Below, in pieces: positions 50,727 through 59,434 of a stretch of 64,000 bases of DNA. The translations under genes were made by a program, and so were the position numbers. The notes under the pieces were generated by a model. It ran no database searches. It worked only from the letters and a program-made list of their open reading frames with translations, and was not told the DNA's origin. Origin of the DNA: JANQFM01 sp035471925 (GTDB lineage Bacteria; Acidobacteriota; UBA6911; RPQK01; DATIPO01); NCBI GenBank assembly GCA_035471925.1, contig DATIPO010000206.1:1-64000 (forward strand). The letters are read 5' to 3'. Position 1 is the first letter of the stretch, and every line of letters starts with the position of its first letter.

Positions 50727-53492
50727 TCTGAGCGAGACAGCCGGGTCGACGCGCGCTGCACGGCGGGCGGGCAGGAACGTAGCAGCCGCGGCCACGGCCA
50801 GCATCAGCAGGGCTACAGAGCCGAAGACCGTCAGGTCAAAGGGCTGCACCGAATAGAGCTGGCTGGCCAGCCAGCGGGAGAGCCAGAATGAGGCGGCCAG
50901 TCCCAGCAGGATGCCCAGCCCTGAAGGGCCTATCCCCGACCGCAGGACGAGCCCATAGATGTGCCGTCGGCGGGCCCCCAGCGCCGAGCGGACGGCGATT
51001 TCATAGACCTTGCGTCCGATGGTGAAGGAGAGCACGCTGTAGACGCCCGCCAGCGCGATGATCAACGCCACCGCAGCCGAGAGTCCCATCATCAGCGTCT
51101 TGAAGCGCTGGTCGGCGATGGAGAGCTGAACGACTTCCGACATGACGCTGACTTGCGCTAGGGGCTGGCGCGGGTCGATGGCCAGGACACGCTGGCGCAG
51201 GACGTTGCTTAGCCCCTCCGGATCGACGTCGGCTGACAGCACCAAGTGCATGTCGACGCCGCCCTGCATGGAGAGCGGCATGTAAAACTCAGGCCGGGGG
51301 TCCAACTGCAAGCCCACGTTGCGGACGTCGGCCACCATGCCCACGATGGGCAGCCAATCTTCGGGCGGCGTGCTGCGGTTGGCGGCGATGTGGCCTCCCA
51401 CCGGATTCTGGCCCTGGAGGAAATGGCGGGCGAAGGCTTGGTTGACCAGCACGGCCCGTGTCGACTCCTCCGGCTCCAACAGGCGTCCCGCCAGCAGCTC
51501 CACTCCCACGGCCTGAAAGTACTGGCCTCCCACCACCCGCAGTTCGGTGGGCAGGTTGCCTTCGGTCCACTGGCCCTCCGGATCGATGAGGTGGACGCGG
51601 CTGCTGACGCCCCACTGCCGGACGGGAAGCAGGCTGATCAGGCCGGCTTGGCGCACTCCGGGAATGGATTCGGCTTCCTCCAGCAGACGGCGGTAGAATT
51701 CGAGCCGTTCCGGCTCTTCGTCGTAGTCGGGTCCGTTGAGCGGCAGGGCTGCGGTGAGGACGGATTGGGTTTCCAGCCCAGGGTCGACTTGGGTCAGCCT
51801 CAGATAGCTCTTGGCCAGCAGTCCGCCGGCTGTCAGCACCACCACGGCCAGCGCCACTTCCAGGACCACGAGTCCGGGACGCAGCCAGTCCCGCGCCAGT
51901 CCCTCGCCCTGACCGCCGCGCCGCTGGCTGAGAGCTGACCCGGGTTGAGCGCGGCTGGCCCGCAGGGCGGGCAGCAGGCTGGCCGCCAGAGCCGTGGCCA
52001 GAGAGACGAAGAGTGAAAAGCCCAGCACGGGAAGGCTCAACCGCCCCGCCTGCTCTGCCGTCATCCCGCTGCCCGGAAGGCGCGTCAGGTATGGGGTTAG
52101 CCAAAGGCAGAGCAGGACGCCCAGCGTCCCTCCAGCCAGAGCCAGGATCATTCCTTCCAGGGTCATAAGCCGGAAGAGCTGTCCCCGGCTGGCCCCCAGT
52201 GCCGCCCGGATCGCCAGCTCCGAACGCCGGCGGATGCCCCGGGCCAGCAGCAGGTTGGCCACGTTGGCGCAGCCGATGAGAAGGATCAGGCCCACGGCGG
52301 CCCACAGCGTCCGCAGCCCGTCGCGGCTATGGGCCACCAGCGCTGCATGGAGCGGCCGGATGAGCACTCCCCGCTCCCCGAAGGGATGAGGCTCTTCCTC
52401 CTCGATGCGTTTCGCGATGGCCAGTATCTGCTGGTCGGCCTGCTCGAGGGTGACGCCGGGTTCGAGGCGGGCGATGGCGTTGAGCCAGTGACTGTTGCGG
52501 CGGGCGTCCTCAGGCATGCTCAGCGGTTTGTAGATCTCGGTCCGGGAGCGCGGCGGCCAGCGGAACTCGGGTGCCGTCACGCCCACGATTTCGTAAGGCT
52601 CCCCGTCGAGGCGCAGTGTTTCCCCCAGAACGCTCTCACGTCCGCCGTAGAGGCGTTGCCAGAGTCCGTGGCTGAGCAGCACAACCTTGTCCCTGCCGGG
52701 CTGGCCTTCATCGGGCCGGAAGAAGCGTCCCAGCAGAGGCTCGATTCGCAGCACTCCGGCTATCTCAGGTTCCATGCGGATGCCCTGCAAGACCTCCGGC
52801 CGCCCCTCCAGGCTGAGGTTGTACTTTTCCGGAAAGGTGTAGCCCGCCAACCCTTCGAAGACGTCGCTTTGCTCTCTCCAGTCAATCAGGTTAGGAGCCG
52901 AGAGGGCCCATCCTGAGTGGGGACCGGCCTTCTCCCACAGCCGCACGAGGCGCTCAGCCTCGGGTAGATCGAGAGGCTTGAGCAGCAGCGGATGGACGAT
53001 GCTGAACACGGCGGTATTGGCTCCGATGGCCAAGGTCAGGGAGAGCAGAGCGAAGGTGGCCAGGACGGGTTCGCGCAGCAGTCCCCGGAGCGCCAGGGAG
53101 AGGTCTTTGATGAAGGTCATGGTCCATTCCTTGAGTGTCGACAGCTTCGGGTCTGATTGGGATGTGCGCCATTTGGCGCGCCGGCGCAACAGCATGCTGA
53201 GCCGAAACAGGGAGGGAGACAGGGCTTCTTTCCAGTAGCGGAAACGGGCCCGACGCAGGCCGTGCTTGGCCACCCTGCGTCGGAAGGCCGCGTTTAGGTC
53301 AGCCAGAAAACCGGCACCTTCTTCAGGCATCACAAAGCGGACCAGCAGGCGTGCCAGGCGCGGCGGATCGGCGTTCTTCTCGTGGGCCGTCGAATCGCTG
53401 CCCCTATCGTCCCCGCTCGTCTCAGACAACGGCGAAATGTCTTGCAGGCCCCGCTCCGCTTCCTTGGCCGGGTGCCGAGGTGTATCGCTCAT
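50718..53492 (-). CDS. ABC permease of the PadR-linked ADOP type
   Basis: A 924-residue protein. Residues 1-120 are a cytoplasmic prefix domain (LARLLVRFVMPEEGAGFLADLNAAFRRR) typical of permeases encoded beside PadR regulators. Two MacB-PCD/FtsX halves follow. The first has LALRGLLREPVLATFALLSLT and IGCANVANLLLARGIRRRSELAIR; the second has ALAGVYSVLSFTIGRKVYEIAVR and ends PARRAARVDPAVSLRAT. No ATPase is adjacent. The ATG overlaps the PadR stop by 4 bp, so the two are translationally coupled. It is the same overall architecture as the permease at 1127-3532, but with the extra prefix. Confidence 0.92.
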   Translation of the reverse strand: MSDTPRHPAKEAERGLQDISPLSETSGDDRGSDSTAHEKNADPPRLARLLVRFVMPEEGAGFLADLNAAFRRRVAKHGLRRARFRYWKEALSPSLFRLSMLLRRRAKWRTSQSDPKLSTLKEWTMTFIKDLSLALRGLLREPVLATFALLSLTLAIGANTAVFSIVHPLLLKPLDLPEAERLVRLWEKAGPHSGWALSAPNLIDWREQSDVFEGLAGYTFPEKYNLSLEGRPEVLQGIRMEPEIAGVLRIEPLLGRFFRPDEGQPGRDKVVLLSHGLWQRLYGGRESVLGETLRLDGEPYEIVGVTAPEFRWPPRSRTEIYKPLSMPEDARRNSHWLNAIARLEPGVTLEQADQQILAIAKRIEEEEPHPFGERGVLIRPLHAALVAHSRDGLRTLWAAVGLILLIGCANVANLLLARGIRRRSELAIRAALGASRGQLFRLMTLEGMILALAGGTLGVLLCLWLTPYLTRLPGSGMTAEQAGRLSLPVLGFSLFVSLATALAASLLPALRASRAQPGSALSQRRGGQGEGLARDWLRPGLVVLEVALAVVVLTAGGLLAKSYLRLTQVDPGLETQSVLTAALPLNGPDYDEEPERLEFYRRLLEEAESIPGVRQAGLISLLPVRQWGVSSRVHLIDPEGQWTEGNLPTELRVVGGQYFQAVGVELLAGRLLEPEESTRAVLVNQAFARHFLQGQNPVGGHIAANRSTPPEDWLPIVGMVADVRNVGLQLDPRPEFYMPLSMQGGVDMHLVLSADVDPEGLSNVLRQRVLAIDPRQPLAQVSVMSEVVQLSIADQRFKTLMMGLSAAVALIIALAGVYSVLSFTIGRKVYEIAVRSALGARRRHIYGLVLRSGIGPSGLGILLGLAASFWLSRWLASQLYSVQPFDLTVFGSVALLMLAVAAAATFLPARRAARVDPAVSLRAT

Positions 53493-53812
53493 GGGGTCTC
53501 CTCAAGCCCTTCCCAGAGCGCATTGAGGGCTTGTTTCTCCCGGCGCAGGGCGGTTTTGCCCTGGGGGAGCAGGCGGAAGATCCTCCGGGCCTTGCCGCCA
53601 CGCACGGGTTGCGGCGAACCCATGTGCGAGGAGACGTGACCTTTGTCTTCCAGCCGCAGCAGTGTGTAGTGGATGGCGCTGAGCGAGAGCTGGAGCCCGA
53701 TGCAGTCTTCGAGTTCGGCCTGCACCTCGGCCCCCGCCGCATCTTCGCCCAGGCGCCAGAGGGCGAGAAGAAGCCTTTGCTCCGTCTCTCCAAGCGTGAC
53801 TCTCTTCACCAT
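53489..53812 (-). CDS. PadR-family transcriptional regulator
   Basis: A 107-residue winged-helix regulator: LGETEQRLLLALWRLGEDAAGAEVQ, then LSLSAIHYTLLRLEDKGHVSSHMG and RRIFRLLPQGKTALRREKQAL. Family members are ligand-responsive repressors of transporter genes. ATG 53812 has GGGAG about 9 nt upstream; the in-frame ATG at 53875 is less likely. It overlaps the permease gene and probably autoregulates the pair. Confidence 0.9.
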   Translation of the reverse strand: MVKRVTLGETEQRLLLALWRLGEDAAGAEVQAELEDCIGLQLSLSAIHYTLLRLEDKGHVSSHMGSPQPVRGGKARRIFRLLPQGKTALRREKQALNALWEGLEETP

Positions 53813-53888
53813 GATCTGATCTCCCGCCCTTATTTCTAAATTCCAGATTATATAAGCTGGACGGGCGTCCGGCAAGGTCTTTTTTGCT

Positions 53889-53936
53889 GCACCCTGGATT
53901 TGCGAATTGCTCCCTTACAGCAAGCCTGGACTTGAC
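53889..53936 (+). repeat. Dispersed structured repeat, copy E (diverged)
   Basis: GCACCCTGGATTTGCGAAT, then TTGCTCCCTTACAGCAAGCC and TGGACTTGAC. It aligns with copy A (25882-25973) across its right half: ACCCTGG box, hairpin arms TTGCT/AGCAA around CCCTTAC, and the GGACTTGAC end. It is in the gap upstream of the PadR gene. Confidence 0.55.
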
Positions 53937-54017
53937 ATCCACCGCCAGCGCGTACCTGCCCTCCGCAGCCTCGCCGAAGGGGGCGTATGGCTGGGGAGCG
54001 ACCGTGTTGCGTTCTGA

Positions 54018-56738
54018 TCAGGCTCCGAGGCGTTCCAGGCGGACGGCGCAGGCTTTGTACTCGGCGGTGTCGGTTGTGGGATCGTGGGCGTCGGTGGTGA
54101 GCAGGTTGATGGGAGCCTTGTCGGGAAAGGCAAAGCTGGAGAAGACCACTCCAGCGGGAGAGCGGTCGGTGACGCGCACTTGCAGGCGCAGCCGGCCGCG
54201 GCGCGAGACCACGTCGACCTCTTCCTCGTCGATGATGCCCAGGTCGGAGGCGTCCTGCGGACTCACTTCCAGCCACTCGTGGGGGGCGATCTTGTCGAAT
54301 CCCAGGGCCCGCCCGGTTTGGGTGCCGGTGTGATAGGTGGCGCGGCGCCGTCCGGTTGTGAGGATGAAGGGGTACTCCTCATCGGGGGGTTCGGCAACGG
54401 GCGTATGGGGAACGGCCATGAAGCGTCCTTTGCCGGTGGGGAAGGTGCCTTCATGCAGGAAGCGGGTGCCGGGATGATCGCGGTCGGGGCAGGGCCACTG
54501 CAGCCCTTCCCGCTCGATGCGCTCGTAGCGGATGCCCCGCAACAGGGGAGTCAGGTCGGCTACTTCGTCCCAGATCTGGCGGGGATGGCGGTAGTCCCAA
54601 TGGTGTCCCATGGCGCGGGCCAGATCGCGCAGGATTTCCCAGTCGGCTTTGGCCTCGCCGGGCGGAGGCACGGCCTTGCGCACCCGCTGGACGCGCCGTT
54701 CCGTGTTGGTGTAGGTTCCGTCCACCTCGGCGAAGGCGGCGGCGGGAAGCACCACGTCGGCCATGCGCGCCGTCTCGGTCAGGAAGAGGTCTTGCACCAC
54801 CATCAAGTCGAGGGACTCCAGGGCTTGGCGTGTCTTGGACATGTTGGCGTCGGAGATCAGCGTGTTCTCGCCCATGATGAAGGCGGCCCGCACGCGTCCT
54901 TCCAAAATGGCGTCGAGAGCGCCCAGCTTGGTGAACCCGGGCTGAGGATCGAGGGTGCAGTCCCAGGCCTTTTCCCAGTGCCGTCGCGCCTCGGAGTCGA
55001 TGATCTTGGCGTAGCCGGGCAGCATGGCGGGCAGGCATCCCATGTCGCCAGCGCCCTGAACGTTGTTCTGTCCCCGCAACGGATTGACCCCTGCCGAGGG
55101 AATTCCCAGGTTGCCGCACAGCAGGGCCAGATTGGCCAGCGATTGAACGTTGTGGACGCCGCAGGTGTGCTCGGTGAGTCCCAGGGTGTAGATGATGGCG
55201 GCGCGTTCGGCGCGGGCGTACTCGCGGGCGGCGGCCACGATCTCCCGCCGGGGGACGCCGGTGATGCGCTGGGCGCGTCCCGGCGTGTAGGACTCGACCA
55301 TGGCGGCCAGCTCTTCGATGCCTTCGGTGCGTTCCCGCACGAAGTCCTTGTCGTAGAGCTCCTCCTTGAGGATCACGCGGGCCATGGCGTTGAAGAGGGC
55401 AATGTCGCTCCCGATCTTGAGGCGCAGCCAGCGGCTGGCAAAACGGGTCAGTTCGATGCCCCGCGGATCGGCCACGATCAGCTTGGCGCCCTTGGCTACC
55501 GCTTTTTTGACGCGCAGAGCCAGGACGGGGTGGCTCTCGGTGGTGTTGGTGCCGGCGGCCAAGATCAGCGGAGCGTCTTCCAGTTCGGCGATGGAATTGG
55601 TCATCGCCCCTCGTCCCATCATGGCCGCCAGACCGGCGACCGTGGGGGCGTGTCAGGTCCGTGCGCAGTTGTCGACGGCATTGGTGCCGATCACTGCGCG
55701 GGCGAACTTCTGCATCAGGTAATTGCTCTCGTTAGTGGAGCGCGAGGACGACCAGAAGACAAAGGCCTGGGGCCCGCTCTCCTGGCGGATTTGCCGGAAC
55801 CGGCCGGAGACCAGGTCCAGCGCTTCGTCCCAGGACGCCTCCTGCAACCGGCCGTTGCGCCTGATCAGGGGACGGGTCAGCCGGTCGGCGCTGTGCAGGA
55901 AGTCGGTGCCGTACTGTCCCTTGACGCACAGCGAGCCGCGGTTGGCGGGAGCTTCCCAGTCGGGCAACACGCCCACCACGCGCTGCTGTGAGGTGCGCAG
56001 GCGCAGGCCGCATCCGGTGCCGCAGAAAGGACAGGTGGTGCGTACCTCTTCGATCTGCTCGGGTCCGGCGTGGAGGATATCCTGGGCATTCGCCGCCTTG
56101 CGGTCCATGAGCGCGCCCGTGGGGCAGACTTGGACGCACTGTCCGCAGAAGGTGCAGGGACTCTCCAGGAGGGGGCTCTCGAAGGGGGCGGCGATGCGGG
56201 TGCCGAATCCGCGTCCGGCGGGAGCGATGGCGTGGGCTTGCTCGATTTCGTTGCAGACCCGGGTGCAGCGGTAGCAGTAGATGCAGTGGCTGTAGTCGCG
56301 GTCGATGAAGGGGTTGTCGTCGTCGGGGGCTTGGCCGCTGGTGCCTCCGCCGGCAGCGGGTCGGTCGAGTTCGTACAGTTTGGCAAGCTGATGCAGTTGG
56401 CAGATTCCCAAGTCGCGGCAGCGGGGACAGGGTCCAGCGGGGATCTCGGAGAGCATCAGCGACAGGATGGTGCGCCGGTAGTCTTCCAATTCCTGGTCGG
56501 CCACGGTGATCTTCATACCCGGCTGGATGGCATGGGCGCATGAGGCCACTGGCGTGGCCAGGCCTTCGATTTTGACCAGGCACAGGCGGCAACTGGCCAC
56601 GGCCGAAACCCGCTCGTCGGCGCACAGCGTGGGGATCCAGATGCCGGCCTTGTGAGCGGCTTGCAGGATGGTCTGTCCCGGCTGCGCCTCGACGGCTTGC
56701 CCGTCCAGCCAGGCTTGGTTTTTGGCGGCGTCATTCAT
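54018..56738 (-). CDS. Formate dehydrogenase catalytic subunit, selenocysteine-containing (read through UGA at 55653-55655)
   Basis: A 906-residue enzyme oxidising formate to CO2. From the N-terminus: a NuoG-like 2Fe-2S domain (CADERVSAVASCRLCLVKIEG), a Cys cluster GPCPRCRDLGICQLHQ, two 4Fe-4S sites (CIYCYRCTRVC and CTFCGQCVQVC), the 4Fe-4S of the Mo domain (CPFCGTGCGLRL), then NAVDNCART-U-HAPTVAGLAA with selenocysteine at residue 362. The molybdopterin dinucleotide-binding domain ends the protein (RRATYHTGTQTGRALGF, then HEWLEVSPQDASDLGI). The UGA sits exactly where FdhF-type enzymes have Sec and FDH homologues Cys. A stem-loop with GGUCU loop follows it. ATG 56738 has GGAGGAGG 7 nt upstream and overlaps the NuoE/F-like gene by 4 bp. 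Confidence 0.93.
55623..55641 (-). promoter_or_regulatory. Bacterial SECIS-like hairpin
   Basis: On the minus strand, starting 11 nt after the UGA: GGTCGCC-GGTCT-GGCGGCC. This is a 7-bp stem (one U-G pair) with a GGUCU loop, the loop sequence recognised by SelB in E. coli fdhF. Spacing from UGA to loop is 18 nt, within the usual range. Confidence 0.8.
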
Positions 56739-58531
56739 GAGCGGCCTCCTCCAAAGCAGACGCCGTTGCGGCAGCGTCCGTGGCGGTGTTCTTTGACCTC
56801 CTCGGCGCAGGACTCCAGCAGCCCGCGCACGATCAGGGGGACGCTGCGACCCAGTCCGCAGGCCGAGGCCGAACGCATGGTTTGCAGCAGCGGATCCAGG
56901 TGCTCCCCCCAATCCGCGCCGGTGGCGACGGAGCTGGTCAGCGCGTCGAAATGCTCGCGCAGCCGGACCGTCCCGATGCGGCAGGGGGAGCATCGTCCGC
57001 AGCTCTCGCTCTCGTAAAAGAGCAAGCAGCGGCGAACGAAATCGAGCGGACAGGCCGCGAGGTCGAGAACGACCACCCCGCCCGATCCCAGGAAAAAGCC
57101 TTCTTTTGCGGGATGCTCGAAGTCGAGAGGCATGTCGAGGTATTGGGAGCCCAGAAAGCCGCCTGAGATACCGCCCAACGTGAAGGCCTTGACGGGACTG
57201 TGGATCGTCCCGCCGGCGTACTTCTCGATGAGTTCACGGGCGGTTACGCCCAGTGGCAGCTCGTAGTTGCCGGGACGCTTGACGCATCCGCTGACCGAGT
57301 AGATTTTGCTTCCCCTGGCTTGGCCGCGGCCGAGCCCCGCGAACCACTCGGCTCCGCGCCCCAGGATGGCGGGGACGGCGGCCAGCGTTTCCACGTTGTT
57401 GATGACGGTGGGGCGTCCGAAAAGTCCGGCTTGGGTGGGGAAGGGAGGCTTTTCGCGTGGCCAGGGCATGCCTCCTTCCAGCGAATTGAGCAGGGCCGTC
57501 TCTTCGCCGCACACGTAGGATCCGGCTCCCCGCCGGATCTCGATGCGGAAGTCGCCCAGGAGTCCTTTTTCGGCTGCCTCTTCGATGGCGCCCCTGAGGA
57601 TCTGCTCGGCCTTCGGATACTCGTAGCGCAAGTAGATGATGCCCCGCGTCGAACCCACAATCCGTCCGCAAAGTGCCATGCCTTCGATGAGCCGATGGGG
57701 GACCAAGTGGAGGATGGCCCGGTCTTTGAAGGTTCCCGGCTCGCCTTCGTCGGCGTTGCAGACGACGTACTTGGGAATGGAGGCTTCCTGGCGCACCGCC
57801 TTCCATTTGACGGCCACGGGAAAGCCGGCCCCGCCCATTCCCCTAAGTCCGCTGTCGTGCAGGGTCTGGAGCGCTTCCCCGGCCCCCAGTTGGCCCTCCA
57901 GCAACCGCTTCATTTGGCGGTATCCGTCCACGTTGAGGTAGTCGTCCAGAGATTCGCCCCCGGGCCTCACGGCTTGACCGAAGACGGCGCCGTCCTCGGC
58001 AACCACGGGTGGCGCGAACACCTGACCGGTTGAGGGAGCCTCAACTGGAGCGAGTCCTTCGACCGGCCCCAACGCCCGAAAAACCACACCCTCCCGCCGC
58101 GCCGGACCATAGTCGCACAGCCCTGGGCAAGCGGTGGTGGCGCATTCCCTGGAGGGTCCAGAGGCCTCGCCTTCACCCCAGGCCGCCGCACTTCCGTTCC
58201 TCTGGGGCCCGGCGTCCGGCGACGTCTCCTGGTGAGCCTCATGCGCCGTTGTTTCTGCCTTGGTCCCAGGTCTGTCTGGCTTCTCCGTTTCTCCCGCGAT
58301 CTCACCGCCCAGCGAACGCAGGATCCCGCAGACAGGCCCCTCACAGCGTTCGGCTGGCGCTTCCTCCGGCCGGGTGAGGAAGTAATGGTAGAAATCGACC
58401 GCTCCCCAGGCTTCGGCGGTGGACACTCCGCACTTCGACGCCACTTCCTCCACCGCTTGGCGGCTCAAAAAGCCGGCCTCGGCCTGACGCTCATGAAGCT
58501 GACTCAGAAACGGCGCCCAATCTCGCGGCAT
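56735..58531 (-). CDS. NADH-binding formate dehydrogenase subunit (NuoE-NuoF fusion)
   Basis: A 598-residue diaphorase subunit passing electrons from formate to NAD+ (or back). Residues 1-90 resemble NuoE (VEEVASKCGVSTAEAWGAVDFYHYF, then a CEGPVC pair). A ~45-residue low-complexity stretch separates this from the second thioredoxin-fold Cys pair (TACPGLCDYGPA). The NuoF part has RGMGGAGFPVAVKWKAV (FMN), GAGSYVCGEETALLNSLEGG (NADH), and ESCGRCSPCRIGT plus a later Cys for the 4Fe-4S cluster. I chose ATG 58531 for its GGAGAGG ribosome-binding site. The alternative ATG 58567 would lie upstream of the transcript start implied by the sigma-54 promoter. It is the first gene of the operon and overlaps the catalytic subunit gene. 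Confidence 0.9.
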   Translation of the reverse strand: MPRDWAPFLSQLHERQAEAGFLSRQAVEEVASKCGVSTAEAWGAVDFYHYFLTRPEEAPAERCEGPVCGILRSLGGEIAGETEKPDRPGTKAETTAHEAHQETSPDAGPQRNGSAAAWGEGEASGPSRECATTACPGLCDYGPARREGVVFRALGPVEGLAPVEAPSTGQVFAPPVVAEDGAVFGQAVRPGGESLDDYLNVDGYRQMKRLLEGQLGAGEALQTLHDSGLRGMGGAGFPVAVKWKAVRQEASIPKYVVCNADEGEPGTFKDRAILHLVPHRLIEGMALCGRIVGSTRGIIYLRYEYPKAEQILRGAIEEAAEKGLLGDFRIEIRRGAGSYVCGEETALLNSLEGGMPWPREKPPFPTQAGLFGRPTVINNVETLAAVPAILGRGAEWFAGLGRGQARGSKIYSVSGCVKRPGNYELPLGVTARELIEKYAGGTIHSPVKAFTLGGISGGFLGSQYLDMPLDFEHPAKEGFFLGSGGVVVLDLAACPLDFVRRCLLFYESESCGRCSPCRIGTVRLREHFDALTSSVATGADWGEHLDPLLQTMRSASACGLGRSVPLIVRGLLESCAEEVKEHRHGRCRNGVCFGGGRS

Positions 58532-58915
58532 ATGCACCTCTCCACCTGCGCTGTTGTCGATGCTCATGAGTGTGCAACCCCCATGCCACCCCTCCTTCGC
58601 CGATTCTACCCGTCTGCCCCCGTCCCTTGAGCACAATCCCCCACCCCCGCGCCATTTCACGCGGCAGGCGCTTTGGCTCAATGCACAGGCTTTGGAGGCC
58701 TGGACGAAACTGTCCCGCCTCGACAATTGACCCTGCAAGCCCGGAATCGGCGTCAGGACGACGTTGCCGGATCTCAGCCCTGTTGTTTCCGAGTACCCCC
58801 AAGGGCCCATCGCGCTTTTGGTCGAGTTTCAACGCCGCCAGTGCTCGTGACTCGCTAAGATGAGGCCGTCAGCAAGATTGGGCGCTTGGGCACCGGAATT
58901 TAGGGAGGCAAGCCG
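58532..58915. other. Divergent regulatory region of the formate dehydrogenase operon
   Basis: It holds the sigma-54 promoter at 58573-58588 and an inverted repeat TGTC-N7-GACA at 58711-58725, about 125 bp upstream. That distance is typical for an enhancer-binding activator. GGGAGG before 58916 is the ribosome-binding site of the rightward gene. No coding frame is convincing here. Confidence 0.5.
58573..58588 (-). promoter_or_regulatory. Sigma-54 (RpoN) promoter
   Basis: On the minus strand TGGCATGGGGGTTGCA, against the consensus TGGCAC-N5-TTGCA: only one specified base differs and the GG-N10-GC spacing is exact. Transcription would start near 58562, giving a ~30-nt leader to ATG 58531. In E. 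coli fdhF is also sigma-54 dependent. Confidence 0.7.
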
Positions 58916-59434
58916 ATGTTAGCTGTACGAAGCCTGATGTGGACCGTCATTGCTCCGGGAACCGTGACCCTGCTCATCCCCTATCTCATCGTTACCCGAT
59001 GGAGCCCGGCAAGTATCGGTTCCTGGGGGACGCTGCAGTTTTTCGCTTTGACCGTGATTACGTTGGGAGCCGCGGTGCTGTTCCACTGCATCTGGAACTT
59101 TGCCGCCCGGGGCCGGGGGACGCTTTCGCCTTTGGACGCGCCGCGGCGGCTGGTGGTCGAGGGCCTCTATCGCCGCATGAGAAACCCGATGTATGTGGGA
59201 GTCCTGACGATCCTGCTGGGGGAGGCCGTGCTCTTCCAATCCCTGGTCCTGGTCGGGTATGCTTTGTGTTGGTTCGGTTTGGTGAATCTGGTGATCGTCT
59301 TTTATGAAGAGCCCGCTCTGAGGAGGAAGTTCGGACGATCCTACCAACACTACTGCCGTCATGTCGGTCGATGGTTCCCCGGCAGGCGGTACTCTGGGGA
59401 CGAGAAAGATGGAGAAGGCTACCAGGCAGGTTGA
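58916..59434 (+). CDS. Isoprenylcysteine carboxyl methyltransferase-like membrane protein
   Basis: A 172-residue membrane protein of the ICMT/phospholipid methyltransferase family. It has about four TM helices. The cytoplasmic SAM-binding signature is RRLVVEGLYRRMRNPMYVGVL, followed by YEEPALRRKFGRSYQHYCRHVGRWFP. Bacterial members methylate lipids or small molecules of mostly unknown identity. GGGAGG lies 7 nt before the ATG. Its 3' end overlaps the start of the aminotransferase gene by 26 bp, so the two are probably co-transcribed. Confidence 0.88.
   Translation: MLAVRSLMWTVIAPGTVTLLIPYLIVTRWSPASIGSWGTLQFFALTVITLGAAVLFHCIWNFAARGRGTLSPLDAPRRLVVEGLYRRMRNPMYVGVLTILLGEAVLFQSLVLVGYALCWFGLVNLVIVFYEEPALRRKFGRSYQHYCRHVGRWFPGRRYSGDEKDGEGYQAG

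Noticed and set aside
55600..55660. Formate dehydrogenase as a pseudogene with a nonsense mutation
   Set aside because: The stop is UGA, exactly at the Sec position, with a SECIS-like hairpin and intact sequence on both sides. Selenocysteine is the simpler explanation.
54084..55991. A 635-codon plus-strand open frame
   Set aside because: It is antisense to the formate dehydrogenase gene, whose iron-sulfur, Mo-cofactor and Sec motifs are unambiguous. High GC makes long shadow frames common.
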